The notes beneath the pieces are model-generated. The model was not told the DNA's origin. It did no database searches and saw only the letters and a list, made by a program, of their open reading frames with translations. From NCBI GenBank assembly GCA_034439975.1, contig JAWXBK010000094.1:1-57682 (forward strand): a stretch of DNA of 57,682 bases. The letters are read 5' to 3'. Positions 43,763 to 51,483 of this stretch are shown here, in pieces; the first letter of the stretch is position 1, and each line of letters opens with the position of its first letter. The position numbers and the translations under genes were made by a program. This DNA is from JAWXBK01 sp034439975. GTDB lineage: Bacteria > Pseudomonadota > Alphaproteobacteria > Dongiales > Dongiaceae.

Positions 43763-44461
43763 TTGGACGATCTTCCCATCTCAATCGTCGATCTGGCCCT
43801 GATCGGGGTTCTGATCCTCTCCGCCCTGCTCGCCTTCGTGCGCGGATTTGTCCGCGAGGTGCTGTCGATCGGCGCCTGGATTGGCGCCATCGTCGCCACC
43901 ATATACGCGTTCCCTTACGCGCAGCCCTATGTGCGCGAACAGATCGAAATCGCACTCCTGGCCGATGCGGTCACGGGTCTTGCGATTTTCATCGTCGCGC
44001 TGGTGATACTGACCGTGATCAGCCATGCCCTCTCGCGCAATGTCCGGGACAGCTCGCTCGGAGCCGTCGACCGTTCGCTCGGCCTGTTATTCGGCCTCGT
44101 GCGCGGCGCGGTTCTCATCTGTGCGGCCTATCTGGCGATGAGTTGGGCGATCCCGAAGGAAGAGGACCGGCCGGCCTGGATCCTGAATGCCCGCGCGACG
44201 CCTTTGGTCGAACGCGGCGCCGAGTTCCTGGCCTCGCTGCTCCCGGCCGAGATCCTGCAGGATGGCGAGGATACGGCCGGCGGGCTGCGAAACGATGCCG
44301 AACAGCTTCTGGAGGCAGGCGAGGCCGTGGAAACGCTGACCGGGACCGGCTCGGGGGAGAGCGAAACGGGCTCGAATTCCGATGCTGCCGAGACGCCGCC
44401 GGACGGCTATAAGGACGCCGAGCGGAACGACCTCGACCGCCTGATCGAGAGCACCGAATGA
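43763..44461 (+). CDS. cvpA: CvpA family membrane protein
   Basis: A 232-residue protein with four hydrophobic helices in the first 130 residues and the family start ISIVDLALIGVLILSALLAF, then RGFVREVLSIGAWIGA. The C-terminal third is acidic and disordered-looking. CvpA homologues matter for colicin V export and bile tolerance in enterics; the biochemical role is unknown. Start is TTG 43763 after a GGGGGG run. It overlaps purF by 4 bases, the common cvpA-purF pairing. Confidence 0.9.
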   Translation: MDDLPISIVDLALIGVLILSALLAFVRGFVREVLSIGAWIGAIVATIYAFPYAQPYVREQIEIALLADAVTGLAIFIVALVILTVISHALSRNVRDSSLGAVDRSLGLLFGLVRGAVLICAAYLAMSWAIPKEEDRPAWILNARATPLVERGAEFLASLLPAEILQDGEDTAGGLRNDAEQLLEAGEAVETLTGTGSGESETGSNSDAAETPPDGYKDAERNDLDRLIESTE

Positions 44462-45954
44462 GCGCCGAACCGAAGGAGGGCACCAGCCTGTCCATGTCGC
44501 CGACGCTGACCACACACCCTTATGACGACGACCATCTGCGCGAGGAGTGCGGGGTCTTCGGTATTTACGGCCCCGAAGATTCCGCGGCCCTGGTTGCGCT
44601 CGGCCTCCATGCGCTGCAGCATCGCGGCCAGGAAGCGGCCGGAATCGTTGCGTTCGACGGGCGGCAATTCAACGCGCATCGCGCGCTCGGCCAGGTCGCC
44701 GATCACTTCTCCAGCGAGAAAGTCATCGACCGGCTGAGCGGCCATGCCGCGATCGGGCATGTGCGCTACTCGACGGCGGGCGAAACCGTGCTGCGCAATG
44801 TGCAGCCGCTGTTCGCAGATCTCGAATTTGGTGGTTTTGCGATCGCGCATAACGGCAATCTGACCAACGCCTATACGCTGCGGCGCGGACTGGTAAAGCG
44901 CGGCTCGCTCTTCCAGTCGACCACCGACACCGAGGTCATCACCCATCTGATGGCGACCGGCAGCGGCACGGTCGTCGACCGGCTGGTACAGGCGCTGCGC
45001 CAGGTCGAGGGCGCCTACTCGCTCGTCGCGCTCGCGCATGACCGGGTGATCGGCGTACGCGATCCGCTGGGCGTGCGGCCGCTGGTGATCGGCAAGCTCG
45101 GCACCTCGCATATTCTCGCCTCGGAAACCTGCGCGCTCGACATCATCGGCGCGGAATTCGTGCGCGACGTCGAACCGGGCGAGATCGTGGTGATCGGATC
45201 GAACGGCATCGAAAGCCTGCGCCCGTTTCCGCAGCAGAAGAAGCGTTTCTGCATCTTCGAGTTCATTTACTTCGCGCGGCCCGACAGCGTGGTCGAAGGC
45301 ACGAGCGTCTACGATGCGCGCAAGCGGATCGGCGCCGAACTGGCGCGCGAGGCGCCATCCGACGCCGACGTCGTCATCCCGGTACCCGATTCCGGCGTGC
45401 CGGCGGCGCTCGGCTATGCCGAAGAGGCGAAGATCCCGTTCGAGCTCGGCATCATCCGCAACCATTATGTCGGCCGCACATTCATCGAACCGAGCGACCA
45501 TATCCGGCATCTCGGCGTGCGCCTCAAGCACAACGCGAACCGGGCGATGATCCAGGGCCGCAATGTCGTGCTGGTCGACGACAGCATCGTGCGCGGCACC
45601 ACCTCGCGGAAGATTGTCGAGATGATCCGCCATGCCGGGGCGAAGCAGGTTCATATGCGCATCTCGAGCCCGCCGACGGCGCATTCCTGCTTCTACGGCA
45701 TCGACACGCCCGAGCGCGAAGCGCTGCTCGCCTACAAGAACGACGCCGATTCGATGGCGAAACTGATCGGCGCCGACAGCCTCGCATTCATCTCGATCGA
45801 CGGACTCTATCGCGCAATGGGGATGCCGCGGCGCGATCCGGCGTTGCCGCTCTATTGCGATGCCTGTTTCACGGGCGATTATCCGATCCCGCTGACCGAT
45901 CGCAGCGACGGCCGCCCGCCCGCGCAGCTCTCGCTGCTCACAGAATCCGCCTGA
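44458..45954 (+). CDS. purF: amidophosphoribosyltransferase
   Basis: A 498-residue PurF, the committing step of purine synthesis. The N-terminal nucleophile Cys is in REECGVFGIYG, which implies removal of a propeptide of about 25 residues. The PRPP loop is NVVLVDDSIVRGTTSRK. Four cysteines match the 4Fe-4S ligands of the Bacillus enzyme: FCIFEFIYFARPDS, SCFYGIDTPE and YCDACFTGDYP (two). I infer an iron-sulfur, propeptide-processed type. ATG 44458 is coupled to cvpA; ATG 44494 is an alternative start. Confidence 0.96.
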   Translation: MSAEPKEGTSLSMSPTLTTHPYDDDHLREECGVFGIYGPEDSAALVALGLHALQHRGQEAAGIVAFDGRQFNAHRALGQVADHFSSEKVIDRLSGHAAIGHVRYSTAGETVLRNVQPLFADLEFGGFAIAHNGNLTNAYTLRRGLVKRGSLFQSTTDTEVITHLMATGSGTVVDRLVQALRQVEGAYSLVALAHDRVIGVRDPLGVRPLVIGKLGTSHILASETCALDIIGAEFVRDVEPGEIVVIGSNGIESLRPFPQQKKRFCIFEFIYFARPDSVVEGTSVYDARKRIGAELAREAPSDADVVIPVPDSGVPAALGYAEEAKIPFELGIIRNHYVGRTFIEPSDHIRHLGVRLKHNANRAMIQGRNVVLVDDSIVRGTTSRKIVEMIRHAGAKQVHMRISSPPTAHSCFYGIDTPEREALLAYKNDADSMAKLIGADSLAFISIDGLYRAMGMPRRDPALPLYCDACFTGDYPIPLTDRSDGRPPAQLSLLTESA

Positions 45955-45967
45955 GTTCCGGCACGCA

Positions 45968-46708
45968 ATGGCCGACAACACCCGCCGCCTTGCCGGGCGC
46001 GTCGCTCTCGTAACCGGCGCCTCGCGCGGCATCGGCGCTGCGGTTGCGCGGCGTTATGCCGCCGAAGGCGCGGAACTCATCCTCGTTGCGCGCACCGTCG
46101 GCGGGCTCGAAGAGACCGACGATGCGGTCAAAAAAGCCGGCGGCCATGCGACGTTGGTGCCGCTCGATCTCGGCGACTACCCGGCGATCGACCGGCTCGG
46201 CCAGGCGATCTTCGAACGCCACAAGCGGCTCGACGTGCTGGTCGGCAATGCAGGCCTGCTCGGCACAATGACACCGATCCATCAAATCCGGCCGCAGGAA
46301 TGGCAGCAGGTGATGGATATCAATGTGACCGCGAACTGGCGGCTGATCCGCTCCATGCATCCGCTGCTGCAGGCCTCGCCCGCCGGCCGGGCGATGTTCG
46401 TGTCGTCCGGCGCCTCGACGGCGCCGCGCGCTTATTGGGGCACCTACGCGGTCAGCAAGGCGGCGCTCGACATGCTGGTCGGCATCTATGCGGCCGAGAC
46501 CGCGAAGACAAAGATCCGTGTCAACATCATCGATCCCGGCCAGGTGCGCACCAATATGCGCGCCAGCGCCTATCCGGGTGAAGATCCGATGACCCTGCCG
46601 GCACCCGACGACATCACCGATCTGTTTGTCGAACTTGCGTCAGCCGACTGCACACGTCATGGCGAGCGCATCGACGTGGCGCCAAACCTGACGCGCCGGC
46701 GGCACTGA
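45968..46708 (+). CDS. SDR family NAD(P)-dependent oxidoreductase
   Basis: A 246-residue classical SDR: ALVTGASRGIGAAVA, VLVGNAGLLG, Ser in FVSSGASTAP, Tyr and Lys in GTYAVSKAALD, and IIDPGQVRTNM. Substrate unknown. It follows purF by 13 bases and its stop directly abuts the stop of the convergent der gene, with no space for a separate terminator. Confidence 0.9.
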   Translation: MADNTRRLAGRVALVTGASRGIGAAVARRYAAEGAELILVARTVGGLEETDDAVKKAGGHATLVPLDLGDYPAIDRLGQAIFERHKRLDVLVGNAGLLGTMTPIHQIRPQEWQQVMDINVTANWRLIRSMHPLLQASPAGRAMFVSSGASTAPRAYWGTYAVSKAALDMLVGIYAAETAKTKIRVNIIDPGQVRTNMRASAYPGEDPMTLPAPDDITDLFVELASADCTRHGERIDVAPNLTRRRH

Positions 46709-48073
46709 TCAGTTACCTGCGTAGGGGTTGTTGCCTTTGCGCAAAGTGATCCGTAGCGGCACCCCGTCGAGCCCGAACGTCTCGCGCAGCCCGTTCACGA
46801 GATAGCGCAGGTAGGAATCCGGCAGCTCGGTCGGCCGGTTGACGAAGATCGCGAAGGTCGGCGGCCGTGTCTTGATCTGGGTCGCATAGCGCAGTTTGAC
46901 TGATTTGCCCGATGCCATCGGCGGCGGATGACGATCCGTGATTCCGCTCAGCCAGCGATTGAGATCGGCGGTCGAAATACGGCGGTTCCAGTTCTCGTAA
47001 ATCTCGAACACCCGGCGCATCAGCTTCGATATTCCCGCGCCCGTCTCGGCCGAGATCGCCACCAACGGAATGCCGCGCGCCTGCGGCAACGATCGCTCGA
47101 TCCGGTCGGCCAGAGCCTTCAGCGCGGTATCGGTATCGGCGACCGCATCCCATTTGTTCGCGGCAATGACCAGCGCCCTGCCCTCCTCGAGCACCTCGCG
47201 CGCGATCGTCAGATCCTGCTTCTCGAAACTCTCGGTGCCGTCGAGTACGAGCACAACGACTTGCGCGAATTTCAGGGCGCGCGCCGTCTCGGCGCCCGAG
47301 AGATGCTCCAGCCGTTCGGAGATGCGCGCGCGCCGCCGCAGGCCCGCAGTATCGACGAGGCGCATTGCACGGCCGCCATATTCCCAGTCGATCGTGATCG
47401 CATCCCGCGTGATCCCCGCTTCGGGACCGGTGATCACCCGCTCTTCGCCGAGCAGCCGGTTGACCAATGTCGATTTGCCGACATTCGGGCGGCCGACCAC
47501 GGTGATCGCGATCGGCGCATCGGGTTCGGGCTCGGCGGTTTCGTCCAGGGCGTCAGCCGCAGCCTCTTCCGCATTAAGCGGATCGAGATGCTCCTGCATC
47601 GCCTCGAGCAGCAGGCTCATGCCGTCGCCATGCTCGGCGGAAATCGGCAGCGGTTCGCCGAAGCCGAGCGCGAAGGCATCGTAGCGGCCGGCATCGCTCG
47701 CCCGGCTCTCGCTCTTGTTGGCAAGCAGCAACGTCGGTTTGCCGCTGCGCCGCAGCAAATCCGCAAAATGACGATCGTCGGGAATGAGGCCGCTGCGCGC
47801 GTCGATCACGAACAGCACGAGATCGGCCTCGGCGATCGCGCGCTGGGTCTGCGCCTGCATGCGCGCCGCCAGGCTCTCGCTCTCGGCCTCTTCGAGGCCT
47901 GCCGTATCGATCAGCGTGAATTCGAGATCGCCGAGCGTCGCACGGCCCTCGCGACGATCCCGCGTCACGCCGGGCATGTCGTCGACAATCGCGATGCGCT
48001 TGCCGATGAGACGGTTGAACAGCGTCGACTTGCCGACATTCGGCCGACCGACGATCGCCACCACGGCAGTCAT
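46709..48073 (-). CDS. der: ribosome biogenesis GTPase Der (EngA)
   Basis: A 454-residue Der with two tandem G domains: GRPNVGKSTLFNR with LIDTAGLEE, and GRPNVGKSTLVNR with LVDTAGLRRR and NKWD. A C-terminal KH-like domain (PTFAIFVNRPTELPDSYLRYL) follows. The G4 motif of the first domain is NKSE instead of NKxD. Der assists 50S assembly. Start ATG 48073 opens MTAVVAIVGRPN; an upstream ATG at 48133 falls in bamB. It is 7 bases after bamB. Confidence 0.96.
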   Translation of the reverse strand: MTAVVAIVGRPNVGKSTLFNRLIGKRIAIVDDMPGVTRDRREGRATLGDLEFTLIDTAGLEEAESESLAARMQAQTQRAIAEADLVLFVIDARSGLIPDDRHFADLLRRSGKPTLLLANKSESRASDAGRYDAFALGFGEPLPISAEHGDGMSLLLEAMQEHLDPLNAEEAAADALDETAEPEPDAPIAITVVGRPNVGKSTLVNRLLGEERVITGPEAGITRDAITIDWEYGGRAMRLVDTAGLRRRARISERLEHLSGAETARALKFAQVVVLVLDGTESFEKQDLTIAREVLEEGRALVIAANKWDAVADTDTALKALADRIERSLPQARGIPLVAISAETGAGISKLMRRVFEIYENWNRRISTADLNRWLSGITDRHPPPMASGKSVKLRYATQIKTRPPTFAIFVNRPTELPDSYLRYLVNGLRETFGLDGVPLRITLRKGNNPYAGN

Positions 48074-48080
48074 GATCGGA

Positions 48081-49424
48081 TCAGCGCAGCGCGACGAGCG
48101 ACGCGTCGCCGAGCAAAAGATAGAGTCCGCCATTGACGACGATCGGCGAGATACGTGTACCGGCGGCCAACTCGAACTGGCCGACGACCTCGCCGGTATA
48201 GGGCGAAATCGTCATCCCCGCGCCTTCGGAGCTCACGACGATCAACCGGTCGCCCGCGAGCACCGGCCCGCTCCAGCTGATCGGCCCGCTATTGTCTTCC
48301 GGATCGAGGAACCGCGGCAGCGCCTGGTACCATTTGATCTGGCCGCCGCCGCGCGTCAGACAAATCAGAACCTGATCGGATGTGACCATGAAGATGAAAT
48401 CGCCGGCGACCCACGGCCCCTTCGAGCTCGACGCCGCGCGCTCCCAGACGCGCAGGCCGGTCGCCTGATCGACCGCTACCGTCGTTCCGGCATTCCCCGA
48501 AACATAGACGACGCCCTGATCGATAACGATGCGCCCGGTAACGCCGCCCACCCGCGTCGCACTTTCGCGCATCAGCCGCGAGGTCAGCGCGTCGCTCCAG
48601 CGCGCTTCGCCGGTTGTCGCGTCGAGCGCGAACACGTCGCCCGATGTATAGGCAACCACCACCGTGTCGCCCTCGATCGCCGGCGACGTCGCACCGAGCA
48701 GGCTCGCCTGGCCGACCGGCCCGGTATGGGTCCACTGGATCTCGCCGGTTTCCATCGACATCGCCAAGGTGCGATTGTCGAGCGTGACGACTATGAGGCG
48801 ACCATCGGCGAAGCCCGGCGGCGCCCGTACGGGTGAATCGATGCGCGTCGTCCAGATGATTTCGCCGTTCGAGGCATCGACGGCATAGACATAGCCGTAA
48901 TCCGTTGTCGCGTAGACGCGCGCGCCGTCGGTCGCGAGACCGCCGCCGAACAATTCGTCCTCGCTCTCCGGCGTCAGATCGCGGCGCCAGACGAGGTCGC
49001 CCGTCGACACATCGAAGGCACCCACATTGGTCGCGCTGTCCATCGCATAGATGCGTCCACCCGCCGAAACCGGTTCGGACACCAGCGGCCGGTAGGAATC
49101 GCCGCCACTGCCGACCGAGACGCGCCAAACCTGATTCAGCGTGCCGACCAGAGCGAGATGCTGCATCGAATGGTTCGGGTCGCCGCCGGCCTGCGGCCAG
49201 GCATCGTTGGTCAAGGCACCCGGCAGGACGACCTGAAGGGCCGCCACCTCTGGATCGGGATTGAAACCCTGCCCGTGTTCGAGCACCGAGATGCGTTCGC
49301 CGACCAGCGGCTCCTCGTCGTTGGAATCGAACATCTCCGTCGCGCCGCAACCGGCAAGCAGCAACGCCGTCGCGAGCGCAACGGCGATTCGTTTCGTGCC
49401 GGTGATGGTCGGTTCTGCGCGCAT
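48081..49424 (-). CDS. bamB: BamB-like outer-membrane assembly lipoprotein (PQQ-type beta-propeller)
   Basis: A 447-residue lipoprotein with signal peptide and lipobox LLLAGC (Cys at about residue 26). Repeated PQQ-like blades follow, such as GRIYAMDSATNVGAFDVSTG, GYVYAVDASNGEIIWTTRID and GDVFALDATTGEARWSDAL, about eight in all. The protein fits BamB of the BAM complex, and the der-bamB-TPR order supports that. It starts 14 bases after the TPR gene. Confidence 0.9.
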   Translation of the reverse strand: MRAEPTITGTKRIAVALATALLLAGCGATEMFDSNDEEPLVGERISVLEHGQGFNPDPEVAALQVVLPGALTNDAWPQAGGDPNHSMQHLALVGTLNQVWRVSVGSGGDSYRPLVSEPVSAGGRIYAMDSATNVGAFDVSTGDLVWRRDLTPESEDELFGGGLATDGARVYATTDYGYVYAVDASNGEIIWTTRIDSPVRAPPGFADGRLIVVTLDNRTLAMSMETGEIQWTHTGPVGQASLLGATSPAIEGDTVVVAYTSGDVFALDATTGEARWSDALTSRLMRESATRVGGVTGRIVIDQGVVYVSGNAGTTVAVDQATGLRVWERAASSSKGPWVAGDFIFMVTSDQVLICLTRGGGQIKWYQALPRFLDPEDNSGPISWSGPVLAGDRLIVVSSEGAGMTISPYTGEVVGQFELAAGTRISPIVVNGGLYLLLGDASLVALR

Positions 49425-49438
49425 GGCTCGATGCCCCG

Positions 49439-50080
49439 CTATTCGGCCAGCGCCGCCAGCGCCTCGCTGGCCCGCGCGCGCATCGATTGCGGCGTTTCGG
49501 GATCGTCCGCGAGGGTGCCGAACAATTCACGGGCCTTCGCCGTGTCGCCATTCTGCAGTGCGACGATTGCCTGCAGCTCGAGCGCCATGTGGCGCCAGGC
49601 ATTGCTGTTCTCGGTGAGCGGCGTCAACGCGGCTTCGATGGCGGCGGGATCCTCACCCGCGGCAAGAGCCTGCGTTGCCCATTGCGTCAGCGCGAGATCG
49701 CGCAGGACCGGATCGATATCGCCGTCATCGGCAATCGCGCGATACTGCGTCGCTGCATCTTCATAGTTCCCGGCGCGCACGGCAACGCCGGCGCGTTCGA
49801 GGCGCGCGAGCGCGCCATAGACGCCGCCTTTATCGGCAAGCGTCGCAAGCGCCGCATCCGCTTCCTCGGGCGCAACGCCAACCGCGGCGAGCGCGGATGC
49901 GTAGGCGGCGCTCTCTTCGAGCCGCTGCGATGTCTCATATTCGCGCCAGCCGACCGCTGCCGCGGTACCGAGCACGAGGACGATTGCCGCCGCGAGCACC
50001 CATTTGCCGTAGCGCTGCCACAGCCGGCGATAATGCTCGTGCTTCAGATCGTCTTCGATTTCGCGAAAAATATCGGCCAC
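49439..50080 (-). CDS. TPR membrane protein (YfgM-like)
   Basis: A 213-residue protein: a cytoplasmic N-terminus ADIFREIEDDLKHEHYRRLW, one membrane helix (WVLAAAIVLVLGTAAAVGW, about residues 26-44) and a C-terminal helical-repeat domain with TPR-like units (NGDTAKARELFGTLADDPE). This is the YfgM plan, in which the periplasmic part works with secretion chaperones. GTG 50080 is preceded by GGAGGT at 7 bases; the upstream open frame is without homology. It heads the unit TPR-bamB-der. Confidence 0.88.
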   Translation of the reverse strand: MADIFREIEDDLKHEHYRRLWQRYGKWVLAAAIVLVLGTAAAVGWREYETSQRLEESAAYASALAAVGVAPEEADAALATLADKGGVYGALARLERAGVAVRAGNYEDAATQYRAIADDGDIDPVLRDLALTQWATQALAAGEDPAAIEAALTPLTENSNAWRHMALELQAIVALQNGDTAKARELFGTLADDPETPQSMRARASEALAALAE

Positions 50081-50263
50081 GTGCGGACCTCCAACCGGCC
50101 AAGGCGGCCAAACATACAGACCCGCCCAAACCAAGGCAAACCATTGATCCCGCTGCCTTCCGGATCGAAATCCACGCTGGACCAGGGCACGAATTTCAGG
50201 AAAACTGTCATCCGACGCAGGATGCGAGCGCAGAATGCGCGTTGCGGGAGAGCCAAACGCCCG

Positions 50264-50599
50264 ATGGCCAAACTGATCCGTTTCAAGGACTACAAGGCGA
50301 CCCGCCGACCCGTCTATTTTACACAGCGCGAACTTCAGACCCTTCTTTGCGAGTACGCCCGCCGCGTCCAGCGCGGCGAGTGGCGCGATTATGCGATTGA
50401 TCATCGCCCCGGCATGGCGGTCTTTTCGGTGTTTCGCTCGAGCCGCGAACGGCCGCTTTATTCGGTGGTCAAACTGCAGGCGAACGATGACGGAGCGAGC
50501 TTCGTTGTCAATCAGGGCCGCCAGCGCCTCCGGGCCGGCCGTACGCTCGACGACGTGTTGCCCGCAATCGCCCATCGCCTTCAGGTCGTTTCACAATAA
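50264..50599 (+). CDS. DUF2794 domain-containing protein
   Basis: A 111-residue soluble protein. PVYFTQRELQTLLCEYARRV, GEWRDYAIDHRPGMAVFSVFRSS and ERPLYSVVKLQ are the conserved blocks of DUF2794, a family known to me mainly from alphaproteobacteria and without assigned function. ATG 50264 follows CGGGAGAG at a rather long distance. It diverges from the TPR gene across 183 bases in which I see no other gene. Confidence 0.82.
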   Translation: MAKLIRFKDYKATRRPVYFTQRELQTLLCEYARRVQRGEWRDYAIDHRPGMAVFSVFRSSRERPLYSVVKLQANDDGASFVVNQGRQRLRAGRTLDDVLPAIAHRLQVVSQ

Positions 50600-50656
50600 A
50601 ATCAATGACTTGGAAGATCTGACCGCGCTTGCACCGGGCGACCTCGGATTTGGCGC

Positions 50657-50685
50657 TTGAAATACATAATGTAGTGGGCTGAAAT
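50657..50685 (+). promoter_or_regulatory. possible gcrA promoter with palindrome in the spacer
   Basis: TTGAAA (50657-50662) and TGAAAT (50680-50685) are 17 bases apart. The spacer begins with the palindrome TACATAATGTA (50663-50673), placed where a bound protein would block polymerase. The -10 is weak. Confidence 0.35.
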
Positions 50686-50736
50686 CCGGTTCACACAATA
50701 TGTCGTGCTGATGACAGCCAGGCGGAGGGTCGAGCC

Positions 50737-51204
50737 ATGCAGTGGACGGACGAACGAATCAGTCTGTTGAAACAGCTCTGGGGCCAGGGCATGACGGCGA
50801 GCCAAATCGCCGAACGGCTCGGTGGCGTGAGCCGGAATGCGGTGATCGGCAAGGCCCATCGCCTCGGCCTTTCCTCGCGACCCTCGCCGATCCGCGGCGG
50901 GGTGAGCACCGGGCCGCGCCCGGCCCGCCGGCGCAGCAGCGCCCGTCTCGCAACCGCCGCTGCAGCGCCAACCGCGCCGGCAACGGCGACGGTCCCGATG
51001 GCACCTCGCATCGAGGCGCCCGCTCCCAAGCCTGCGCCACGCCGCAGCGCCGCCAGTGGCGGCAGCCGGGCCTGCATGTGGCCGCTCGGCGATCCCAAAG
51101 ATCAGAATTTCCATTTCTGCGAGGCTCCGGCAGAAGCCGGCCGACCCTACTGCCACGCGCATTGCACGCAGGCCTATCAGAAGCGCTCGGAAGAAGCCGC
51201 CTGA
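50737..51204 (+). CDS. gcrA: GcrA cell cycle regulator
   Basis: A 155-residue GcrA homologue. The N-terminal helix-turn-helix reads WTDERISLLKQLWGQGMTAS and RLGGVSRNAVIGKAHRLGLS. A long Ala/Pro/Arg-rich linker follows, then a Cys/His-rich end (ACMWPLGDPKDQNFHFCEAP, GRPYCHAHCTQAY). In Caulobacter GcrA binds sigma-70 and CcrM-methylated GANTC promoters to drive cell-cycle genes. A GAATC site lies within its own early codons (50756-50760). A stem-loop follows the gene. Confidence 0.95.
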   Translation: MQWTDERISLLKQLWGQGMTASQIAERLGGVSRNAVIGKAHRLGLSSRPSPIRGGVSTGPRPARRRSSARLATAAAAPTAPATATVPMAPRIEAPAPKPAPRRSAASGGSRACMWPLGDPKDQNFHFCEAPAEAGRPYCHAHCTQAYQKRSEEAA

Positions 51205-51234
51205 GCGCCTGATCGCCATAGTCCGGTAAACCTG

Positions 51235-51263
51235 CCGCCGCGCCTCCCTGGGGAGCGCGGCGG
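51235..51263 (+). terminator. stem-loop after gcrA
   Basis: CCGCCGCGC and CTCCC (51235-51248) pair with GGGAG and GCGCGGCGG (51251-51263) with one bulged base and a two-base turn. This is a very stable hairpin 30 bases after gcrA and also just after the stop of the convergent small gene. No T-run follows. Confidence 0.55.
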
Positions 51264-51270
51264 TTCCGCG

Positions 51271-51372
51271 TCAGTTAACGATCACCATGACCAGCAAGAC
51301 AATCGCGATTGCGCCGAGAAAACAGAGGCCAATCCTCGGCCAGGGACCGATCCTGCTCCAGAAATCGCCCAT
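51271..51372 (-). CDS. small membrane peptide, 33 residues
   Basis: A short open frame starts at ATG 51372 directly after GGAGGAGAA, the strongest ribosome site in this part of the window. It encodes 33 residues: an amphipathic, Trp-containing start (MGDFWSRIGPWP) and one hydrophobic helix (IGLCFLGAIAIVLLVMVIV) before Asn and the stop. No function known to me. It converges on gcrA and is downstream of ligD on the same strand, 111 bases away. It is below usual gene-caller length limits, so it may be unannotated in relatives. Confidence 0.65.
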   Translation of the reverse strand: MGDFWSRIGPWPRIGLCFLGAIAIVLLVMVIVN

Positions 51373-51483
51373 TTCTCCTCCATGCGGATACTTCGGTCGG
51401 ATCCGGCCGAGCAGCACCGCAGCTTTACTCTAGCGTAACCGGGGCGAGTTCGGGCGGGGGGGGCCCACCAGAATGCACCGAAT

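Noticed and set aside
49487..50263. Long upstream extension of DUF2794 antisense to the TPR gene
   Set aside because: DUF2794 homology begins just after ATG 50264; the upstream part mirrors the TPR gene.
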